Positions 7,509 to 14,596 of a DNA stretch of 29,000 nt are shown here, in pieces. The stretch comes from CAZFQG01 sp964520785. Its GTDB lineage: Bacteria; Planctomycetota; Planctomycetia; Pirellulales; Thermoguttaceae. Made by a program: the position numbers and the translations under genes. The notes below the pieces were generated by a model that worked only from the letters and a program-made list of their open reading frames with translations, did not search any database and was not told where the DNA came from. The first letter of the stretch is position 1, and each line of letters starts with the position of its first letter. The DNA lies in the NCBI GenBank assembly GCA_964520785.1, contig CAZFQG010000069.1, positions 1 to 29,000 of the forward strand. Direction: 5' to 3'.

Positions 7509-9383
7509 ATGGATTCCACGCTTGAGCGAATTCCAGCTTGCATAGTCCGAGTGTTTCCGTTGCTCCTGATCGTTCTCTCGGGGGCGCCGTGTTCCCGCGG
7601 GGCCGACGAGGTCGCGTCTACCCCGTGGTGGGAGGCCGAAACGGCCATGAAGCCGGGGGGAGAGTTGACGCTCGTGGACAAACCCTGGTGGCCGAGGGCG
7701 CTGGCACTGGAACCGGGCGAGCAATTCGAGCTGCAAAGCGAGTTTCCCGGAGGGGGCCGCATGATCGTCCGCCGGGAAATCGTCACGCGTCGCGGCGGAA
7801 AGCAGACCGATTCGATCGTCTGGATCCTCGATGACGACGGCGACATGAAGTCGGGCGAAGGGGGGGACCTCGACAGCGACTGCTACGTCGTCGACTATGG
7901 TCGCGACGGCAAGGTCGACCGGATCGTCGACTATCAGGATACGAACGGCGACGGCCGGGCGGATTCGATGGACATCCGCTATTTCTACGACGGCAGGCTC
8001 CGCCGGTCGTGGTTCTCCATCGACCTCGACGGCGACGGACGGATGTGGGACCTGGCCGGGTATGAGTACTCCGGCAATTTCTTCGCCAGCGACCCCTACG
8101 GCGACGCGTTCATCTACATGAACGAATACGACCCCGAGCTGGACCGGTGGACGCCCAGTTGCGAATGTCCCTTCGCGTTCTACGATCTCGACGGCGACGG
8201 CTGGTCCGAGGCGGTAATCCGAATCGCCGCCGCGCCGATGGAACTCGATCCGCGGTCCGACGAAGACATGGACTACGGAAACACGGTGTTCCACTACACG
8301 GGTCCCTTCACGCCCCGCATGCGCCGTCCCGCCGTGGCCAACGTGCGCTATAGCCGCGATCTGGACGGGCTGAGTTCCGACGAACGGCCCCTGCATTACG
8401 ACATCGGCTTCAACATGACCGGCCGGACCCCCTACGACATGGAAGGGATCGAACGGACCGATCCGCTCAGGCGGCACCCCAAGACCACGCGGGTGATTCC
8501 CCACGAAAAGCTGATCGAATTCGCCGAGACGTTCGAAGCCGACGCGACCGGCTTCAGCCAACGCGAATTCGCCGACGCCGGCGTGACCCTCGGCGCGGGA
8601 GACCGGCCCGACCTCGACCGCCGCTGGGAGGGCATCTTCTGGACGTGGAACCGGCGCTTCATGCACAATTCCGGCGGGCCGATCCAGCATTGGAATATCC
8701 GCCACGAGTACTCTCCGGCATCCAGTACCAAGCGGGTGCTTTACTACAGCCGGGTCGACCGGCGGATTCATCTGCAAGGCGCGACGGACGGCTGGATTCG
8801 CGTCGGCCGTCTGGTCGACAAGGAACCCTACGGGGAAATCCGGATGTTCGATACCGACCGCGACGGCCGATTCGACCGCTGGGAGTACTACCGCACCGGC
8901 CGGGCCGAGCCAATCCGCACGGCGACTCCGCGGGACTTGGGAATCCGCGAATTGCCCCCCGACTGGGACGCGTTAAAAAAGCTCTACCAGGAAGAACTCC
9001 TCCCCGAGGCGATCGAGGCGAACGAAACGATGCTGGCGGCACTCACCGAATTCGCAAGCGGCACATCGGGCGGGCTCACTCCTACCCCCCAACTGGAGGA
9101 CGCCCTGGAACGTGCCGATTGCCCTAGCGAACGGCTCTATATTCTGGAACTCCTCCGCGAAGAGCACTATGCGCACGTCCGCGCCGGGCTCCGCGAGCAG
9201 GTCGAGGGGGAGATGGATCAGGTCCCGATCACCGATTTGCGGTTCCGCGCCGAGGAGATGGCCGCTTCGGAAGAAGTCTGGACGAAAGCGCGTCTGCTGG
9301 CCGACTTCGAAACGGCCTATGGAGAAGGCCGCTATGGCGACGCCGTTGAAATGCTCCGCAAGTGGCGCGAGGTCTTCAAGTAG
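7509..9383 (+). CDS. Secreted protein with Asp/Gly calcium-type repeats
   Basis: Unrecognised exported protein of 624 residues. From the ATG at 7509 there is a signal peptide (hydrophobic run about residues 12-24, cleavage near 'CSRGAD'). GGGAGA lies just upstream, so I prefer this start to an in-frame codon 63 bases earlier. Asp/Gly loops of the DxDGDGxxD type recur at about residues 107 (DDDGDMKSG), 143 (DTNGDGRADS), 173 (DLDGDGRMWD), 227 (DLDGDGWSE) and 447 (DTDRDGRFDRWEYY). These resemble EF-hand, FG-GAP or thrombospondin-type calcium loops. Two Trp-rich segments ('PWWEAETAM', 'KPWWPRAL') follow the signal. The C-terminal 150 residues are helical and acidic. Structural or carbohydrate-binding roles are possible, but no enzyme motif is visible. 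Confidence 0.75.
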   Translation: MDSTLERIPACIVRVFPLLLIVLSGAPCSRGADEVASTPWWEAETAMKPGGELTLVDKPWWPRALALEPGEQFELQSEFPGGGRMIVRREIVTRRGGKQTDSIVWILDDDGDMKSGEGGDLDSDCYVVDYGRDGKVDRIVDYQDTNGDGRADSMDIRYFYDGRLRRSWFSIDLDGDGRMWDLAGYEYSGNFFASDPYGDAFIYMNEYDPELDRWTPSCECPFAFYDLDGDGWSEAVIRIAAAPMELDPRSDEDMDYGNTVFHYTGPFTPRMRRPAVANVRYSRDLDGLSSDERPLHYDIGFNMTGRTPYDMEGIERTDPLRRHPKTTRVIPHEKLIEFAETFEADATGFSQREFADAGVTLGAGDRPDLDRRWEGIFWTWNRRFMHNSGGPIQHWNIRHEYSPASSTKRVLYYSRVDRRIHLQGATDGWIRVGRLVDKEPYGEIRMFDTDRDGRFDRWEYYRTGRAEPIRTATPRDLGIRELPPDWDALKKLYQEELLPEAIEANETMLAALTEFASGTSGGLTPTPQLEDALERADCPSERLYILELLREEHYAHVRAGLREQVEGEMDQVPITDLRFRAEEMAASEEVWTKARLLADFETAYGEGRYGDAVEMLRKWREVFK

Positions 9384-9448
9384 TCTCGCCTTGGCACTTG
9401 CCGCGCCAGTGACTACCCGACCTCGTACGCGATTGCGAATATACCCAC

Positions 9449-9557
9449 TTAGGGGGTCGCTTAGGGTCGCCGTCGTACCCCGTGCCAGGATTACCCCGTC
9501 AGCAATTCGGTTTCCACGACGGCGGCACGGAAGGGTTTGCCCTAAAGTCTCATTTTT
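9449..9557 (+). other. Possible structured RNA or regulatory DNA upstream of proA
   Basis: The 313-base gap before proA has no credible gene. It contains several mutually complementary segments: TTAGGG (9461-9466) with CCCTAA (9540-9545), CGCCGTCGT (9468-9476) with ACGACGGCG (9516-9524), and CCGTGCC (9480-9486) with GGCACGG (9524-9530). GGGTTTGCCC and a T7 run at about 9551-9557 follow. The second and third pairings interleave. No good promoter for a separate RNA is seen, so this is tentative. Confidence 0.25.
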
Positions 9558-9602
9558 TTCACCCGACCCGGCGCGCACCTATTGGCGCCCAAAAAACCGC
9601 CG

Positions 9603-9631
9603 TTGACTTCTTTCGCCTAAATTCGCATACT
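9603..9631 (+). promoter_or_regulatory. Likely sigma70-type promoter for proA
   Basis: TTGACT (9603-9608) and CATACT (9626-9631) are separated by exactly 17 bp, matching the consensus at five and four of six positions. The start codon is 66 bp downstream. Confidence 0.5.
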
Positions 9632-9696
9632 TCACCCTCCACTATTGTCTGAAAGAATCGCGCCGGCGAGCGCGGTTTATCTGTTAAGAGTTTTTT

Positions 9697-10971
9697 ATGA
9701 ATATGCCTGCTATTGAGGATTTGAAAGCCTATTGCACCGACTTGGCGACGCGTGCCAAGGCCGCGGCGGCGAAGTTGGCGAGTGTTCCCGGTCGGAATAA
9801 GATCGACTGGCTCAACCGGAGTGCCGACCTATTGACCGAACGCTCGGTAGCCTTGGCCGAGGCGAACCACGTCGACATCGCCAATGCGCCGCAGTACGGC
9901 CTGAGCGACGCCCAGATCGACCGCCTCCGTCTCACTCCCGAGCGGGTCCAAACCATGGCGCGAGGCTTGCTCGAGGTGGCCCTGCTGCCGGATCCGGTGG
10001 GGAGGATCATCGAATCGAACATCCGCCCCAACGGATTGGAGGTTCAGAAGGTCCGGGTGCCGTTGGGGGTCGTGTTCTTCATTTATGAGTCGCGGCCGAA
10101 CGTCACCGCGGACGCGGCGGCGCTGTGCGTGAAGAGCGGCAACGCGGTCATCCTTCGCGGGGGGAAGGAGGCGGTGCATTCGAATCTGGCCATCGCCGGA
10201 ATCCTCGCCGAGGCGGCCGCCGAGTGCGGCCTGCCACCGGACGCCGTCCAACTGGTCGAGACGACGGACCGCGCCGTGGTGGGGCATCTCCTCGCCATGC
10301 CGGAGTTCATCGACGTGGCGATTCCGCGAGGCGGAGAAGGGCTCATCCGGCGCGTCAGCGCCGAGGCGAAGATGCCGGTCATCAAGCACTACGCCGGCAA
10401 CTGCCACGTCTACATCGATCAGGCGGCCGACCCGCGAAAGGCGGTCGAGCTGACGGTGAATTCCAAATGCCAGCGTCTGGGCGTGTGCAACGCGGCCGAG
10501 TCGCTGGTGATTCACGCGGACGTCGTCGGCACGCTCTGGCCGAAGATCGCCGAGGCGCTCTTGAAGAACGGCATCGAACTCCGCTGCGACCCCCGCGCCA
10601 AGGCGCCGGTTTCCGGCGCGAAGGACGTGAGTGAGGAAGACTACGCGGCGGAGTACCTCGCCCCGATTATCTCGGTGAAGGCGGTCGACTCGCTCGACGA
10701 GGCGATCGAACACATTAACCGCTACGGTTCCGGCCACACCGAGGCAATCGTCACGAACGACATTACCACCGCCAGGGAGTTCGTCACGCGAGTCGACAGT
10801 TCCGCCGTGATGGTCAACGCCAGCACGCGGTTCAACGACGGCGGCGAATTCGGACTGGGGGCGGAGATCGGAATCAGTACGGACAAATTCCACGCACGCG
10901 GACCGTGCGGGCTCAACGAGTTGACGAGTTACAAATACATCGTGTACGGAAACGGCCAATGCCGCTCGTAA
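9697..10971 (+). CDS. proA: Gamma-glutamyl phosphate reductase (glutamate-5-semialdehyde dehydrogenase)
   Basis: ProA catalyses the NADPH-dependent reduction of gamma-glutamyl phosphate to glutamate-5-semialdehyde, the second step of proline synthesis, in the cytosol. The 424-residue length is normal. Family landmarks include 'PLGVVFFIYESRPNVT' near residue 124, 'KSGNAVILRGGKEA' near 145, 'VIKHYAGNCHVYID' near 228, and the catalytic cysteine at residue 264 in 'KCQRLGVCNAAESL'. The late 'STRFNDGGEFGLGAEIGIST' and 'ARGPCGLNELTSYKY' complete the pattern. The ribosome site is weak ('aagag' before a T-run). No proB lies in the window; fliM follows after 41 bases on the same strand. Confidence 0.97.
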   Translation: MNMPAIEDLKAYCTDLATRAKAAAAKLASVPGRNKIDWLNRSADLLTERSVALAEANHVDIANAPQYGLSDAQIDRLRLTPERVQTMARGLLEVALLPDPVGRIIESNIRPNGLEVQKVRVPLGVVFFIYESRPNVTADAAALCVKSGNAVILRGGKEAVHSNLAIAGILAEAAAECGLPPDAVQLVETTDRAVVGHLLAMPEFIDVAIPRGGEGLIRRVSAEAKMPVIKHYAGNCHVYIDQAADPRKAVELTVNSKCQRLGVCNAAESLVIHADVVGTLWPKIAEALLKNGIELRCDPRAKAPVSGAKDVSEEDYAAEYLAPIISVKAVDSLDEAIEHINRYGSGHTEAIVTNDITTAREFVTRVDSSAVMVNASTRFNDGGEFGLGAEIGISTDKFHARGPCGLNELTSYKYIVYGNGQCRS

Positions 10972-11012
10972 GGGCGGCGTTGGACTCGCGGGACGCGTAA
11001 GAGCGGCGCCGG

Positions 11013-12116
11013 ATGGCCGACAGCATTCTCAACCAATCCGAGATCGAAAGCCTCATGCAGGCGCTCTCCTCGGGAGAGGCGCCGACGGCGCCGAGTCCGT
11101 CGCCGCCGGCCGGCGGCGCGCCGGCACCGGCGGCGGTCAAGGCGGCCCCGGCCGCCACTCCGCCCGCGGCGGCGATTCCCTTGCCGACCGGTCCCAGGCG
11201 CGGCCGCGAGCGGATCACCACCTACGATTTCAAGCGCCCCGAACGCGTCGGCAAGGAGCAGATGCGGGCGCTCCAGACGATGCACGAGGGGTTCGGGCGA
11301 AACATCGCCGCCGGTCTTTCCGGAATGCTCCGGACCATGGTCGAGGTGAAGCTCATCAGCGTTGACCAACTTACCTACAGCGAACTGATCTTCAGCCTCG
11401 ACAACCCGACCTGCTTCAATCTGCTAAGAGCGGAGCCGCTGGCCGGGAATCTCATCATCGATCTCGATCCGACCATCCTCTTTCCGATAATCGACCGGCT
11501 GCTCGGCGGGCGCGAAGCGGGCGCGCAGATCAAGCGGACGCTCACGGAGATCGAACTGCGTCTCGTTTCGCGGATCACCGATCTGTTGCTCCGCGAGTTG
11601 AAAACCGCGTGGAAGAACATCCTCGAACTCGACCTGGAGGTGATCCGCGTCGAGAGCAACCCCCAACTCGTACAGATCGTTCCCCCGAACGAGGTCGTCG
11701 TGTTGATCAGCTTCGAGGTCCTCATGCACGAGATCCGGGGGATGATCAACCTTTGCATTCCCTTCAACGCCCTGGAGAAGATCAGCGGCAAGCTGACCTC
11801 GAACAGTTGGATCACTTACGGCCAGCGCGAAGTGGCGCCGGAAAACGTCCATCAGACGGCGAAGAACATGCGCCATGCGTCGGTCGAGTTGTGCGTCGAA
11901 CTGGCACGGACGCAAATCACCACCGGCGATCTTCTGGAACTGCGCGTGGGGGACATCATCACGACGGAAAAGGATAAGCGGAGCCTGTTGCGGGTGAACA
12001 TCGAGGGGACGCCGAAGTTCCTGGGCTTTCCGCGTTCGGTCAAAGGGCGCAAAGCGATTCTTATCGACGACCGAATCCCGGACGAGGAGCCGCCGATCAC
12101 CCGGAAAGGGGCATAG
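11013..12116 (+). CDS. fliM: Flagellar motor switch protein FliM
   Basis: FliM is a C-ring component that binds phosphorylated CheY and controls rotation direction. The N-terminal 'ILNQSEIESLMQAL' is the conserved CheY-binding peptide. It is followed by an unusually long Pro/Ala-rich linker (about residues 24-62), then the middle domain beginning 'YDFKRPERVGKEQMRAL', with 'DPTILFPIIDRLLGG' in the centre. The C-terminal SpoA-like domain is near residues 270-345 ('TQITTGDLLELRVGDII', 'GRKAILI'). At 367 residues it is slightly longer than typical because of the linker. It follows proA closely, so the two may be co-transcribed. No other flagellar gene is in the window, so fliM is detached from fliN/fliG here. 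Confidence 0.95.
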   Translation: MADSILNQSEIESLMQALSSGEAPTAPSPSPPAGGAPAPAAVKAAPAATPPAAAIPLPTGPRRGRERITTYDFKRPERVGKEQMRALQTMHEGFGRNIAAGLSGMLRTMVEVKLISVDQLTYSELIFSLDNPTCFNLLRAEPLAGNLIIDLDPTILFPIIDRLLGGREAGAQIKRTLTEIELRLVSRITDLLLRELKTAWKNILELDLEVIRVESNPQLVQIVPPNEVVVLISFEVLMHEIRGMINLCIPFNALEKISGKLTSNSWITYGQREVAPENVHQTAKNMRHASVELCVELARTQITTGDLLELRVGDIITTEKDKRSLLRVNIEGTPKFLGFPRSVKGRKAILIDDRIPDEEPPITRKGA

Positions 12117-12117
12117 G

Positions 12118-12140
12118 CGAGCGGATTACGGTTTCGCTCG
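12118..12140 (+). terminator. Weak hairpin after fliM
   Basis: CGAGCG (12118-12123) and CGCTCG (12135-12140) can pair across an 11-nt loop immediately after the fliM stop. No long T-tract follows, only 'ttcctcgtg'. Confidence 0.25.
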
Positions 12141-12197
12141 TTCCTCGTGTCCCCCGGGTTCATCGACGGCCCCCCAATGGCCGGATTCGCCGGCGAT

Positions 12198-12226
12198 TTG
12201 ACTTTCCCGGCGAAAACTGATAGGGT
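12198..12226 (+). promoter_or_regulatory. Likely promoter for the protease-led gene block
   Basis: TTGACT (12198-12203) and TAGGGT (12221-12226) are separated by 17 bp. The -35 matches the consensus at five positions and the -10 at three. It is the only reasonable promoter before the following run of co-directional genes. Confidence 0.4.
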
Positions 12227-12292
12227 AACGCCTGCTCAACGCGAGCGGCCCGTCGCCGCTTGCTTCCGCTCTTCGCTCTAATCGTATTCCGA

Positions 12293-13531
12293 ATGCTTCC
12301 ATTCCTTTTCACCGCTTTCCTGGTCGACTTCTGCGCCGCCGGATCGTGCTGCGGGCCGTCCTGTCCCATGCCGGCGGCGCCGTCGCCGACCGGACCGCCG
12401 CCGGGCGTCGTCCGCGTGACGAACGCCTTGGGCGGTGCGCTGCACGTCGGCTCGGCGACGGTCGTCGCCAATTTCGCCGACCGGGACGCCGTTCTCACGT
12501 GCAACCATCTCTTCAGCGAAGGGGTGGGGCGGATCACGGTCTTCTTTCCGGATGGACGCGCGTTCGGGGCGAACCTGCTGAAGCAAGAACGCCGGGCCGA
12601 TCTGGCGGTACTGGAGATTGCCTTCTGCGGGGTGCCGGCAGTGCCGCCGGCGAGCGCGGATCCGCCAATCGGCCGGACACTCATTGCATGTGGCTTTGGA
12701 CGCGGAGACTTTCGGACGATTCGCGGAACGCTCCTTGGTTACGCCGCCGGACCGGGGCCGGCCATGTTCGAACTCTCCGGCGCCGCGCGGAGCGGCGATT
12801 CCGGCGGACCCGTCCTCGACGCGCAAGGGCGGCTCGTGGGCGTCGTCTGGGGAACCGACGGCCGAGTAATCGTCGCGACGAGCGCGTCCGCCGTTACGGC
12901 GTTCCTGCGCAGCGCGCTCGACTCCCTGACGGCGAAGGCGTCGCGATCGCGGCCCCCGGTTCGCGTCCTCCCGGAAGGACCGGTACCGGAGGAGGAACCG
13001 GATGACGCATCGCAATCACAAGGGCAAGAGGCGAACCAACCGCGAGCGGATTCAAAACCGGCCGACTCGCGACCTCGCAAAGAAGAAACACCGCGGCCGG
13101 GGTTGCCCTCGCCGAAGCCGGTTCGCAAACCGGTCCCGCGTCGCCCAGGGGTGGCGGACTCCGCCCCGTGGGATATCCTCGCGTGGACGGGCGTCCTCCT
13201 CTGCGGGACGAGTCCTTTGTCGCTCGCGCTGTTGTGGTACCTCCGCTATCGGAGAATCCGCCGCGCCGCCGGCGCGATTCTCCCCACCGTAACGCGCTAC
13301 TCGCCGCTGAACGACCGGTACGCGGCGCAACTGAACGACGTTTTCGCCCTCTGCGGCCGCAGCTCCACCGCCGACGCGACCCTCGGCCGCGAATACGACC
13401 GGGAACTGGAAAACGCCGAAACCGGCAGCGACCCGGTGATCGCGAAATGGGCCAAACAACTGCGTCGCCGCGTGGCCTCGAAGTTCTACAGAATTCACGA
13501 CGACGACCCTCTCCCCGCCGAACCCCTGTAA
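12293..13531 (+). CDS. Membrane-anchored trypsin-like serine protease
   Basis: A 412-residue exported serine protease of the chymotrypsin/trypsin fold. The triad is readable: His72 in 'LTCNHLF', Asp103 in 'RRADLAVLEI' and Ser170 in 'RSGDSGGPVL'. A signal peptide or anchor covers residues 1-15 ('MLPFLFTAFLVDF'), and Cys residues follow at once. After the protease domain comes a charged Pro-rich linker (about 215-290), then a membrane segment near 295-318 followed by 'RYRRIRR' (positive inside) and a roughly 95-residue cytosolic tail. An in-frame TTG at 12260 would add 11 residues; neither start has a clear ribosome site. It leads the co-directional block that ends with terminase and portal, but whether it belongs functionally is unknown. 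It does not look like a prohead protease. Confidence 0.8.
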   Translation: MLPFLFTAFLVDFCAAGSCCGPSCPMPAAPSPTGPPPGVVRVTNALGGALHVGSATVVANFADRDAVLTCNHLFSEGVGRITVFFPDGRAFGANLLKQERRADLAVLEIAFCGVPAVPPASADPPIGRTLIACGFGRGDFRTIRGTLLGYAAGPGPAMFELSGAARSGDSGGPVLDAQGRLVGVVWGTDGRVIVATSASAVTAFLRSALDSLTAKASRSRPPVRVLPEGPVPEEEPDDASQSQGQEANQPRADSKPADSRPRKEETPRPGLPSPKPVRKPVPRRPGVADSAPWDILAWTGVLLCGTSPLSLALLWYLRYRRIRRAAGAILPTVTRYSPLNDRYAAQLNDVFALCGRSSTADATLGREYDRELENAETGSDPVIAKWAKQLRRRVASKFYRIHDDDPLPAEPL

Positions 13532-13593
13532 TTCCTCCTCTTATTCTCCGTCACTTTGCACTCAATACCCAACACCCATAACAGGAGTACCTC

Positions 13594-14280
13594 ATGTCCA
13601 CACTCGGTAGAGACACCTTCCAAGACGCCATCACCCGATTCCGAAACCGCTCCATCCACGCCTACGTGGGGCACTGCCTCATGTTTCGCGGTCAGATTTT
13701 GCAGGACGGCGAGTTCGGAGTTCAAAGCGGTTGGGATACCGCGACGAACGAGTTCATGCTGGAGCATCTGTTGCATCTGGACTTCCTGCGGCGAAAGATT
13801 ACGCACAACCCGCAAGCGGAAGACATCAAGACGCTGGAGGAACGCGCCAGGGATTTGAGCGTGACGCTTCCGGACGACCAGAATCTCAAGAGCCCCATGG
13901 GTGACGAGGTGGCACGCCCGGCGGGCCGCGAGTTCGACCTACCCTACCGGCTCGACGGGACCGACCCGAACATTCCGCTCCTTTCGGAGATCGATCTGCG
14001 GAACGTGGACGCACGGATGTTCGCCACGGCGCTCGACCAGCACATCGTCGAGGCGACCCGGCTCGACAGCCGCTACGCGACGTACCGCATCACCCCCAGG
14101 GAGTCGCTGATGCTCTACTCGTCGCTGAGCGAGCTGTTCGACATGTGCGTCTCCTTCGGCGGCGACGGCAACCGCCTGCCCATTCCGCACGGCGTCCGTC
14201 CCAGCGAGGAACCCCAGGGCGTCGCCGCCTCCCCCAACCGCGAGCGGGCCCAATCGGCCACGAAAGCCATGGCCGGCTGA
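13594..14280 (+). CDS. Uncharacterised 228-residue protein
   Basis: I do not recognise this family. The protein is soluble, with no signal peptide or membrane segment. AGGAG, seven bases before the ATG, is a strong ribosome site, so it is likely expressed. The N-terminal half is helical ('TFQDAITRFRNRSIHAYVG', 'EFMLEHLLHLDFLRRKI', 'IKTLEERARDLSV'). The C-terminal part contains 'LYSSLSELFDMCVSFGGDG' and a polar tail rich in Pro, Ser and Ala. It sits 62 bases after the protease gene on the same strand and before a stray REP element. It could be a cargo gene of the phage-like block or an unrelated chromosomal gene. Confidence 0.65.
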   Translation: MSTLGRDTFQDAITRFRNRSIHAYVGHCLMFRGQILQDGEFGVQSGWDTATNEFMLEHLLHLDFLRRKITHNPQAEDIKTLEERARDLSVTLPDDQNLKSPMGDEVARPAGREFDLPYRLDGTDPNIPLLSEIDLRNVDARMFATALDQHIVEATRLDSRYATYRITPRESLMLYSSLSELFDMCVSFGGDGNRLPIPHGVRPSEEPQGVAASPNRERAQSATKAMAG

Positions 14281-14321
14281 TCCCGTAAAGACGCGATCGA
14301 CAAGGCGGGAGGTAACGCCTA

Positions 14322-14342
14322 TAGCCCCAACGGGGTGGCAAC
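14322..14342 (-). repeat. Isolated REP half-site
   Basis: 'tagccccaacggggtggcaac' is the reverse complement of the '(g/a)cttgccaccccgttggggtt' core found at about 4110-4134, ten kilobases away. It lies in the 154-base gap between the 228-residue gene and the small ORF that opens the ATPase-terminase block. Nothing else is seen in that gap. Confidence 0.65.
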
Positions 14343-14434
14343 ATGCGGATAAGTCCGTTTCGTCAATCGCGGCACTGAGACTTCACTTGATGTCTCGTTT
14401 TGCACCAAGTTCCATTTCTGTGCCCCTTCTCCCC

Positions 14435-14596
14435 ATGAACCATCGCACTTCGAATCCACCGGCCGCACCACCTGCGCGGCCCCCCCTCCCTCAACTCCAC
14501 CAGCTCCTCGTCGAATGCCAAGACGAAGAAGAGCAACGGCTGTTGTACGAGCGACTGGTGGAGGAGGGGTATAGATGTCGGGTGGTGACGTTGTGA
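14435..14596 (+). CDS. Small protein overlapping the ABC-ATPase gene start
   Basis: A 53-residue ORF starting 'MNHRTSNPPAAPP' and ending in a compact alpha/beta segment ('LHQLLVECQDEEEQRLLYER' then 'LVEEGYRCRVVTL'). The ending looks like one beta-alpha-beta unit and is unlikely to be random coding. Its last 22 bases overlap the start of the ATPase gene in another frame, suggesting translational coupling. An upstream in-frame ATG at 14387 would add 16 residues of low-complexity sequence. I recall similar small ORFs before phage-type ATPase/terminase genes in planctomycetes but cannot verify this. The function is unknown; it may be a partner or regulator of the ATPase. Confidence 0.55.
   Translation: MNHRTSNPPAAPPARPPLPQLHQLLVECQDEEEQRLLYERLVEEGYRCRVVTL

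Noticed and set aside
7104..8777. 557-codon minus-strand open frame
   Set aside because: It covers parts of two plus-strand genes and shows no domain motif.
12293..13531. Protease as the phage prohead maturation protease
   Set aside because: It has a signal segment, a membrane helix and a trypsin-type triad, unlike prohead proteases.
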